Of a DNA stretch of 13,282 nt, positions 1-5,930 are shown in pieces. The DNA comes from Theodoxus fluviatilis (Eukaryota > Mollusca > Gastropoda > Cycloneritida > Neritidae). Location: NCBI GenBank assembly GCA_034096865.1, contig JAWQFJ010012097.1:30001-43282 (forward strand), in the 5' to 3' direction. The translations under genes were made by a program, and so were the position numbers. The notes below the pieces were generated by a model. The model was not told the DNA's origin and made no database searches. It worked only from the letters and a program-made list of their open reading frames with translations. Positions within the stretch are counted from its first letter, which is position 1; each line of letters opens with the position of its first letter.

Positions 1-46
1 GGACATTGTATGGTTTCAAATCCAGCCTTTTTCTCCAGTCCAGATG

Positions 47-248
47 CCCTTGTGGGTAGGGTGTTAAAATAATAGACACCGTGTCTTTCTATACGATATG
101 TAAGTGGCGAATAAATCGGGCCATCGTGACTTGAATTGCGCTTACTTGGAACTCTTCTAGTGATTTTCGTGCTTAATGGCCTTACATAGCCTACACAGGC
201 TGATAGGCCGTAAAACTTCATTCATTCATTCATTCAATCATTCATTCC
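47..248 (+). mobile_element. SINE-like retroposon, copy A
   Basis: This copy aligns by eye with copy B at 692-876 over nearly its whole length. Shared blocks include the GTGGG...GGCGAAT head, the GTGACTTGA(A/T)TTGCG and TCTAGTGAT(T/G)TTCGTGC middle parts, and the end GGCCTTACATAGCCTACA followed by GATAGGCCGTAAAAC. It finishes in an (ATTC)n tail at about 217-248, the usual signature of a SINE 3' end. I could not find a convincing target-site duplication around it, so its outer limits are approximate. Small open frames inside it are not genes. The family is not identified. A molluscan SINE is an inference from general appearance. Confidence 0.75.
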
Positions 249-678
249 ATACTAGATATCGAAATATATCCAATACATTTCCCCTGCAAGAAATTAGTTT
301 CTGCCTCACAGTCCACAAAACCCTATTTTATCCTTCGTCAGAGATTCTTATTATGTTCATATGTTAAAAGTTCTGAGAGATTTCAAGCAAACCCAGCACT
401 CTTTTCTCTCACAACATACCACGTGTGTGCACTGAGATTAAATGAACTTTATCTAAACACTGTTTGATAAACAAAAGGGACCCGTCAACCAGTGCGTGTA
501 ATATTCGAAAACATTTATTTGAAATTTTCTCAATGTAGATTTTTCTTCCCAAATGTCTTCCCCCCACCCCCCTCACTGGAAAAGTAATGGAAAAAGCACA
601 TAAACCTCCAGGTTTACTCGACAAGATTCAGCAAGGCAGGCTACATTCTTAGATCTAAACCAACATTAGTGTTTAATG
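249..678. other. Intergenic, no recognisable feature
   Basis: AT-rich unique sequence between two SINE copies. It holds one CACGTG E-box at 420-425 and a short C-rich run near 560-571. The small open frames on both strands show no recognisable domain and no composition suggesting a gene. Confidence 0.6.
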
Positions 679-691
679 ACCGCAGTTTTCA
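679..691 (+). repeat. Target-site duplication, left copy
   Basis: ACCGCAGTTTTCA lies immediately before SINE copy B and is repeated exactly at 877-889, immediately after its tail. A perfect 13-bp direct repeat at both edges is what LINE-mediated target-primed insertion leaves behind. Confidence 0.88.
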
Positions 692-876
692 TCTCCTGTG
701 GGCTCGGGGTAAGAATTGACCCACCGCGTCTCCCAATGTGATTCGTAAGAGGCGAATGACTAGGACATTGTGACTTGATTTGCGTTTACTCTAAACTGTT
801 CTAGTGATGTTCGTGCTCAATGGCCTTGCATAGCCTACAAAGGCGGATAGGCCGTAAAACACTATCCATCCATCCA
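692..876 (+). mobile_element. SINE-like retroposon, copy B, complete with target-site duplication
   Basis: A 185-bp element bounded on both sides by the perfect 13-bp repeat ACCGCAGTTTTCA, which fixes its limits directly. Its head (about 694-760) carries GTGGGCTCGGGGTAAG and GTGATTCGTAAGAGGCGAAT. These could be remnants of tRNA-type A and B boxes, but the match is loose. The 3' part ends GGCCTTGCATAGCCTACAAA then GATAGGCCGTAAAAC and an (ATCC)n tail, at the place where copy A has (ATTC)n. Seen: homology with copy A and with the - strand fragments C and D. Known: SINEs mobilised by LINE machinery make target duplications of about this size. Inferred: a non-autonomous retroposon with a variable tetranucleotide tail. 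Confidence 0.88.
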
Positions 877-889
877 ACCGCAGTTTTCA
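877..889 (+). repeat. Target-site duplication, right copy
   Basis: Exact second copy of the 13-bp sequence at 679-691. It directly follows the (ATCC)n tail of SINE copy B. The match ends sharply: the flanking bases differ on both sides. Confidence 0.88.
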
Positions 890-1137
890 AGAGACACAAT
901 GCAAAGTGAAGTTCTCGATTGTTTGTCAAAACGATCATATTGGACGAGATGAGGGTTCAAAGCCTATAGTCTTGTGAAAGCTAAATAAGATCAAGTCTAG
1001 ATATTTAAAAGAAAAGTTTAAAGTAAATGTTACAAGGTAAGAAAAGCCTCATGGGGCTGACACATACAACATATGCCTGAAATATTAAGGAAGATAATAC
1101 ATCTATAATTTGTAATAAGAATTCGTCAATCTAACAG
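890..1137. other. Intergenic, AT-rich, nothing recognised
   Basis: AT-rich unique DNA between the SINE and the LINE fragment. I see no open frame of note, no repeat and no clear regulatory motif. The change to more GC-rich coding-like sequence near 1138 may be the 5' truncation point of the LINE fragment. Confidence 0.5.
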
Positions 1138-1522
1138 ATGGTATCCCAGATGATGGAGCCTCGGTTTATTCAAAGACTGAAGGACTGAAGAAACTTGCCA
1201 AATACGAGCCACTAGCCAAGCACCCAGCCACACAGGAAGTCAAGACCACAGTGTTGGCAGCAGAGATTGGAGCAAGAGGCTTCGTGGGGTACTCCGCGTA
1301 CAATGTCTGCAGGCACAGTTCTTGAGGACCATGGCTGAGGCAGCAAGAGAGGGCTTCCTGCTGGATTTCGCTACAGAGAAACGTGGGAGAAGGGGTTGCA
1401 TCAGAGGGCAACCAGGGGACAGTCCACGCAGTATAAGGGACATGCTAGGTGGAGGGGCGTCCTTCTTTTTATATCCTGCGCTAAAGCAAGGCAGACCATT
1501 CCACAGTGTGCCTGACGACTGA
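1138..1522 (+). pseudogene. LINE ORF C-terminal fragment, frameshifted
   Basis: One frame from about 1138 reads GIPDDGASVYSKTEGLKKLA, then KYEPLAKH, then EIGARGFVGYSAYN before a stop near 1324. The next frame continues with LRTMAEAAREGFLLDFATE to a stop at 1522. The pattern Lys-Tyr-x-x-Leu, a short spacer, (E)(I/V)GARGFV, then a helical Ala/Glu-rich end is familiar from the C-terminal end of non-LTR retrotransposon polyproteins, downstream of the reverse transcriptase. A single-base frame break splits it near 1318-1326. There is no reverse-transcriptase core upstream, so this is a 5'-truncated dead copy. The + strand frame 1322-1522 starting with Met is its second half, not a separate gene. 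The motif match is from memory of the family, not a search. Confidence 0.55.
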
Positions 1523-1525
1523 CGG

Positions 1526-1550
1526 GCACCTGGGACTATGACCCAGGTGC
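1526..1550 (+). repeat. Perfect 9-bp stem hairpin behind LINE fragment
   Basis: GCACCTGGG and CCCAGGTGC pair perfectly around a 7-base loop (ACTATGA). It sits four bases after the stop of the LINE fragment, so it may be part of that element's 3' untranslated end. Stem-loops there are bound by the element's own reverse transcriptase in some LINE families. That role is inferred only from position. Confidence 0.6.
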
Positions 1551-1559
1551 GGTCCTGTA

Positions 1560-2186
1560 ACGGGGATCCACAAAAACGAAATAAAAACAGGTCCCGGATT
1601 ACTTACAAGTCTTTATGTTCAACATAAAAATACTCATAACAGTGGTAGAAAAGGAAAATAAATTAGTTACATTTGTATATAGCTCAAAACACAACATCCT
1701 AAATAACCCAATCTTATATAATTTCATCTACTCTTTACATACTCAAATCCCAATGGGCAACTGAAAAAGCACAAGTAAAATTTCGGTCAGCCTTCTTACA
1801 TAAATACATAAAGTACATAGGCCAGCTCTCGACAAGTTAAAATGCTATCGACCCGTGTCAAAATATTGCACCAACCTTCAACAACACTACCCGCTCTCTC
1901 CCTCTCTCTGCCCATCTCTGCTATGTGTGTGGGGCCGATCTCTATTCTCTGTCTTCTTGCGCTCTCTTATATAATCATCTTCTCACAACCAACGCACGGC
2001 CTATTTCTACTCACCACAACTCATACTTCAGAGCAAACACCGCTCATCACCTTGGGGCAGAACTCAACTTCCACTCATTCCAAACTTTACACCAGTTTGG
2101 ACTACCAACCTCACCCTCAACGCACCAGCAAAATTCAAGTCTCTCTCAGGTGAGATACTTCCGAAAACCTATTTCCCCATTACAGG
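1560..2186. other. Intergenic, becoming pyrimidine-rich
   Basis: The left half is AT-rich with an A-rich stretch near 1573-1588, which could be the tail of the LINE fragment. From about 1860 the + strand becomes pyrimidine-rich (CTCTCCCTCTCTCTG near 1896) and then C/A-rich. Overlapping + strand open frames of 103 and 116 codons (1842-2275) are Ser/Thr/Pro/His-rich and end inside the C-run. They look like products of biased composition, not genes. Confidence 0.5.
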
Positions 2187-2234
2187 CCCCCACCCCCCAC
2201 CCCCCACCCAACCCCCACCCCCACCCCACCCCCC
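2187..2234 (+). repeat. C-rich tract, potential i-motif / G-quadruplex
   Basis: Eight or so runs of 4-6 C separated by single A or AA bases cover about 48 bp. The complementary - strand therefore has well over four G-runs with one-base loops, a pattern that fits the standard G-quadruplex rule. It ends about 160 bp before the 39-bp minisatellite. Confidence 0.8.
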
Positions 2235-2393
2235 GAGAGTGTCAGGAAGACAGGGCCGAAGCACTTGAAGACTGAGGAACGTCAGTCGTCTCGCTTCTCA
2301 TGAAGTTTCTTGTCCTCTATATTAATAAAAAGTCTGTTGAGGGCAGAGTTTGGGGCACTCATCAGAATGTGTCTATGATAGTCATGATACACA

Positions 2394-4160
2394 GGCAGGT
2401 GTGGTCCTCTAGTGGAGGGTCTACCCTCACTAGGCAGGTGTGGTCCTCTAGTGGAGGGTCTTCCCTCAGTAGGCAGGAATGGTCCTCTAGTGGAGGTTCT
2501 ACCCTCACTAGGCTGGTGCAGTCCTCTAGTGGAGGGTCTACCCTCACTAGGCAGGTGTGGTCCTCTAGTGGAGGGTCTACCCTCACTAGGCAGGTGTGGT
2601 CCTCTAGTGGAGGGTCTACCCTCACTAGGCAGGTGTGGTCCTCTAGTGGAGGTTCTACCCTCACTAGGCAGGTGTGGTCCTCTAGTGGAGGGTCTACCCT
2701 CACTAGGCAGGTGTGGTCCTCTAGTGGAGGGTCTACCCTCACTAGGCAGGTGTGGTCCTCTAGTGGAGGGTCTACCCTCACTAGGCAGGTGTGGTCCTCT
2801 AGTGGAGGGTCTACCCTCACTAGGCAGGTGTGGTCCTCTAGTGGAGGGTCTACCCTCACTAGGCAGGTGTGGTCCTCTAGTGGAGGGTCTACCCTCACTA
2901 GGCAGGTGTGGTCCTCTAGTGGAGGGTCTACCCTCACTAGGCAGGTGTGGTCCTCTAGTGGAGGGTCTACCCTCACTAGGCAGGTGTGGTCCTCTAGTGG
3001 AGGGTCTACCCTCACTAGGCAGGTGTGGTCCTCTAGTGGAGGGTCTACCCTCACTAGGCAGGTGTGGTCCTCTAGTGGAGGGTCTACCCTCACTAGGCAG
3101 GTGTGGTCCTCTAGTGGAGGGTCTACCCTCAGTAGGCAGGAATGGTCCTCTAGTGGAGGGTCTACCCTCACTAGGCAGGTGTGGTCCTCTAGTGGAGGGT
3201 CTACCCTCAGTAGGCAGGAATGGTCCTCTAGTGGAGGGTCTACCCTCACTAGGCAGGTGTGGTCCTCTAGTGGAGGGTCTACCCTCAGTAGGCAGGAATG
3301 GTCCTCTAGTGGAGGTTCTACCCTCACTAGGCAGGTGCAGTCCTCTAGTGGAGGGTCTACCCTCACTAGGCAGGTGTGGTCCTCTAGTGGAGGGTCTACC
3401 CTCACTAGGCAGGTGTGGTCCTCTAGTGGAGGGTCTACCCTCACTAGGCAGATGTGGTCCTCTAGTGGAGGGTCTACCCTCACTAGGCAGGTGTGGTCCT
3501 CTAGTGGAGGGTCTACCCTCACTAGGCAGGTGTGGTCCTCTAGTGGAGGGTCTACCCTCACTAGGCAGGTGTGGTCCTCTAGTGGAGGGTCTACCCTCAC
3601 TAGGCAGATGTGGTCCTCTAGTGGAGGGTCTACCCTCACTAGGCAGATGTGGTCCTCTAGTGGAGGGTCTACCCTCACTAGGCAGGTGTGGTCCTCTAGT
3701 GGAGGGTCTACCCTCACTAGGCAGGTGTGGTCCTCTAGTGGAGGGTCTACCCTCACTAGGCAGGTGTGGTCCTCTAGTGGAGGTTCTACCCCTCACTAGG
3801 CAGTGTGGTCCTGTAGTGGAGGGTCCTACCCTCACTAGGCAGGTGTGGTCCTCTAGTGGAGGGTCTACCCTCACTAGGCAGGTGTGGTCCTCTAGTGGAG
3901 GGTCTACCCTCAGTAGGCAGGAATGGTCCTCTAGTGGAGGGTCTACCCTCAGTAGGCAGGTGTGGTCCTCTAGTGGAGGGTCTACCCTCACTAGGCAGGT
4001 GTGGTCCTCTAGTGGAGGGTCTACCCTCACTAGGCAGGTGTGGTCCTCTAGTGGAGGGTCTACCCTCACTAGGCAGGTGTGGTCCTCTAGTGGAGGGTCT
4101 ACCCTCAGTAGGCAGGAATGGTCCTCTAGTGGAGGGTCTACCCTCACTAGGCAGGAATGG
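2394..4160 (+). repeat. 39-bp minisatellite, about 45 units
   Basis: The unit begins GGCAGGTGTGGTCCTCTAGT and continues GGAGGGTCTACCCTCACTA (39 bp). It is repeated head to tail from 2394 to a partial last unit at 4150-4160. The span equals 45 units plus one net extra base. Few variants recur: GGTTCT for GGGTCT, CAGTA plus GAATGG for CACTA plus GTGTGG, GATGTGG, and GTGCAG. A damaged stretch at about 3780-3832 carries two insertions, one deletion and a C-to-G change. Each unit contains a hairpin (first instance 2409-2433): CTAGT pairs with ACTAG and GAGGGT with ACCCTC, leaving one bulged G and a two-base turn. Because 39 is divisible by 3 and two frames per strand lack stops, the array yields long spurious ORFs on both strands: 499 and 583 codons on +, 621 and 464 on -. 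Most unit variants change amino acids in those frames, and the damaged stretch shifts them, so I do not call a protein. Confidence 0.97.
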
Positions 4161-4707
4161 TAGGGGGCAATCTCGTTCTGTTAAATGTTCAAATGAGGCA
4201 GGTGAAGTGGAGTACGAGACACAACAAGATCAATTTCGCCGCTCCCTCCTGAGCACACCTGTTTACCTATCTCCTACGCCCAGCGAAGACCTTGTAGCCG
4301 AAAGTTTGCGCTTTATATCTTGTCAAGTGCCCCGTTCTGCATGCATTTCTCTATTTCAACATGTCTTCGTTTCAACAAACAGCCAAACAGTTGACCTCGC
4401 CTTGCTTGTCTAGGGCGAGGCGGCTCATGGTTCTGTACCCGCGCCACAGCGTGAGCCTGCCGAGTTCACCTTGGTTTGCATCCACAAGCCATTCACCATG
4501 ACAACCGCCATCGCGACTGTCGCTGCTCTCGGCAGTTATCGTTTCTCATTGCTAATCGGCGAGAAGAGGCCTCCTTTGCGATGATTAGCCCCTGAAGCGG
4601 AAGTGGTAATTCTGAGCAGACGGGCATGCTTCCGGTTTGAACTTTGGAGACCTCGGCAACGTTTCTCACTGTGAAACAATAATGACGCCCGACACATATT
4701 TCTGAAA
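4161..4707. other. Unique sequence, no confirmed gene
   Basis: The + strand frame coming out of the minisatellite stays open for about 85 codons to a stop at 4413, but it shows no domain or motif I recognise. A short hairpin (CCTCGCC 4395-4401 with GGCGAGG 4414-4420) covers its end. The rest is ordinary mixed-composition sequence with no repeat or RNA gene that I can see. A first exon or regulatory DNA cannot be excluded. Confidence 0.45.
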
Positions 4708-4813
4708 GGCAGTTTTGCATTCATCAGTCGGTCTATCGTCTGTTGCCATGGCGATATCAGGGCAGTTTTGCATACATCAGTCGGTCTATCGTCTGTTGCC
4801 ATGGCGATATCAG
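4708..4813 (+). repeat. 53-bp tandem duplication (two copies)
   Basis: Copy 1 is 4708-4760 and copy 2 is 4761-4813. Both start GGCAGTTTTGCAT and end TGTTGCCATGGCGATATCAG, with one mismatch (T/A) between them. Such high identity indicates a recent local duplication. It lies about 75 bp upstream of the short signal-peptide-like frame at 4888. No known regulatory element was recognised in it. Confidence 0.95.
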
Positions 4814-4887
4814 GGAAGTGTCCCAGAGTATGCGTCATTCTGCGAGAACAAGAGACGAGTGAGCAGGTGATTTGTCAGAGCCAAACA

Positions 4888-4959
4888 ATGAAGGCAGTCG
4901 CCATTTTGTTTTTCGTCATTCTGTCCATCTGGCTGCATCTTGTATGTCAAAATAGATAA
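4888..4959 (+). CDS. Candidate signal-peptide exon (speculative)
   Basis: The frame reads MKAVAILFFVILSIWLHL, then VCQNR and a stop. A Lys directly after Met followed by a long run of hydrophobic residues is what a secretory signal peptide looks like. The ATG has A at -3 (AACAATGA), a favourable eukaryotic context. GTATGT at 4942-4947 fits a 5' splice donor and would end the coding part after exactly 18 codons in phase 0. So this could be the first coding exon of a small secreted protein whose other exons lie further on. Against it: no downstream exon is recognisable in the window, and a 23-codon hydrophobic frame can arise by chance. No function is assigned. A longer in-frame ATG at 4768 lies in the 53-bp duplication and is less likely to be the start. 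Confidence 0.2.
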   Translation: MKAVAILFFVILSIWLHLVCQNR

Positions 4960-5130
4960 AAGTTGTGACGAAGCATGCTCAGTGTTTGTCTTTTCCATGT
5001 ATGTATCTTGTATCATTCGCATTATGACTCTACAATGAATATATGTTAGGCCTATATACATTTTAAAAAGACAGAAATATCCTGACGGTGGATCCGATGA
5101 TTAGACAGACGAATGCACGAACGAATTTAT

Positions 5131-5245
5131 TAACGAATGAATGAATGGGTAGATGGATGGAGTATCAATGAATGAACGGATACATTGATGAATTGTGTTT
5201 AAATTAAGAGGTTATCAGCCCTGTAGGATGTATAGGGCCTCAGCG
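5131..5245 (-). mobile_element. SINE-like retroposon, 5'-truncated diverged copy D
   Basis: Read on the - strand, this matches the 3' end of SINE copies A and B: AGGCCCTATACATCCTACAG, then GGCTGATAACC, then an A-rich stretch and a run of ATTC/ATCC-type tetranucleotides towards 5131. It is more diverged than the other copies and lacks the whole 5' half. Its border on the high side runs into the hairpin at 5243-5260. Confidence 0.55.
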
Positions 5246-5260
5246 TTTTTCATAAAACGC
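5243..5260. repeat. Perfect 7-bp stem hairpin
   Basis: GCGTTTT-TCAT-AAAACGC is a perfect short inverted repeat. It sits at the 5' edge of the diverged SINE fragment D. It is too short and loose to be a confident regulatory signal. Confidence 0.6.
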
Positions 5261-5318
5261 GTAATCTATAAAAAAAAAATTGAATGCAAAAGGTTATATC
5301 AAAAGATGTAAATAAGAA

Positions 5319-5420
5319 ATGAACGAACGAACGAACGAACGAATGAAGGCATGAATTAAGTAGGTTTTGCGGCCTGTCAAACTTTGTAGGCTATGGAAGG
5401 CCGTTGATCCAGAAAATCAC
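5319..5420 (-). mobile_element. SINE-like retroposon, 5'-truncated copy C
   Basis: On the - strand, 5420 down to 5319 reads GTGATTTTC, GGCCTTCCATAGCCTACAAA and ACAGGCCGCAAAACC, then a (GTTC)n tail (GAAC repeats at 5321-5340 on +). The order and spacing are those of copies A and B, so this is a third copy with its 5' half missing. Its truncation point, at 5420, is only 14 bp from the left 36-bp inverted repeat at 5435. Copies C and D lie one behind the other in the same orientation. Confidence 0.75.
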
Positions 5421-5513
5421 GAGCCGGTTGGAGGGAATCCCTTCCACTGATGGGTCACACTAGTGAACTCGTCCGAGGAAAGGAGTGCGATGTTGGTCGT
5501 TTAATTCGCAGCG

Positions 5514-5603
5514 ATTCCCACACAGAATGACAACCAAATTATCACGTGCTCGCTAGCTCACTTACGCAATCTTGGACGGTTATTCCGCCCACAGAATGAC
5601 AAC
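5514..5603 (+). repeat. Dispersed direct repeat, two ~22-bp copies
   Basis: ATTCCCACACAGAATGACAAC at 5514-5534 recurs as ATTCCGCCCACAGAATGACA at 5582-5601, 68 bp downstream, inside the inverted-repeat element. The 48 bp between them differ from the next segment, so this is not a simple tandem array. Confidence 0.65.
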
Positions 5604-5725
5604 AAAGTGTGAATAATTGACAAACTGGTGTACATAATGCCCTTTCAGCTGAATTGGGTTGTGATATATATCGTATTGGCAGCAGTCATCAAGGCGGTTC
5701 GGCTCTGTTTCGAGCATAAACGCCT

Positions 5726-5743
5726 ATGCAAATCGCAGCCAAT
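5726..5743 (+). promoter_or_regulatory. Octamer ATGCAAAT and CCAAT box pair
   Basis: ATGCAAAT (5726-5733) is an exact POU-factor octamer, and AGCCAATCAG centred on CCAAT 5739-5743 is a good NF-Y site. Such pairs occur in histone and snRNA promoters, but no such gene follows here. Both lie within the inverted-repeat element. Their function is conjecture from motif match alone. Confidence 0.25.
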
Positions 5744-5759
5744 CAGATGTCGGGACCCG

Positions 5760-5776
5760 CTAGTGGAGTCCACTAG
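5760..5776. repeat. 17-bp perfect palindrome at right inverted repeat
   Basis: CTAGTGGA-G-TCCACTAG has perfect 8-bp arms around one base. It overlaps the inner end of the right 36-bp inverted repeat. Its left nine bases, CTAGTGGAG, also occur in nearly every unit of the 39-bp minisatellite. Confidence 0.75.
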
Positions 5777-5901
5777 TGTGGCCCATCAGTGGAAGGGATT
5801 CGTGCTGGAGCAAGAGCGAGTGAAGTTACGACTTTGCTGTCATTCCCATCGCACAACATGCTTAGAGAGGCGCACTGGATTTATTCCTATCCCTAACTCA
5901 A

Positions 5902-5930
5902 GGGGGGGGGGGGGGGGGGGGGGGGGGGGG
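5902..5930 (+). repeat. Poly-G run of 29
   Basis: An uninterrupted G mononucleotide run. Long poly-G is much rarer than poly-A/T in animal genomes. It is strongly quadruplex-forming and unreliable in sequencing, so its true length is uncertain. Confidence 0.95.

Larger units (their letters stand above)
5435..5801. mobile_element. Element bounded by 36-bp inverted repeats (MITE-like?)
   Basis: The left arm 5435-5470 starts GAATCCCTTCCACTGATGGG. The right arm 5766-5801 is its reverse complement, with 34 of 36 bases matching. The arms enclose 295 bp with no transposase or other recognisable protein. Terminal inverted repeats around a short non-coding core are typical of MITEs or foldback elements. 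However, I could not find a clean target-site duplication, so the true edges and even the mobile nature are unproven. The interior contains a direct repeat (5514-5535 and 5582-5603, both with CACAGAATGACAAC), a CACGTG box at 5543, an ATGCAAAT octamer and a CCAAT box. The + strand open frame 5628-5933 overlaps the right arm and runs into the poly-G. It is not considered a gene. Confidence 0.55.

Noticed and set aside
1842..2275. 103- and 116-codon + strand frames
   Set aside because: Low-complexity Ser/Thr/Pro/His composition in C/A-rich DNA, overlapping each other in different frames. No domain is recognisable.
2394..4160. CRISPR-like array (dyad repeats separated by short spacers)
   Set aside because: The 14 bases between dyads are as conserved as the dyads themselves, so there are no unique spacers. 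No cas gene is present and the setting is eukaryotic.
2282..4163. Repetitive proteins of 464-621 codons on both strands of the minisatellite
   Set aside because: Overlapping frames on both strands stay open only because the unit is 13 codons without stops. Variants are mostly amino-acid changes and indels shift the frame.
5726..5743. Histone or snRNA gene promoter (octamer plus CCAAT box)
   Set aside because: No histone-like ORF or snRNA-like sequence follows within the window. Only the weak motif pair was kept as a feature.
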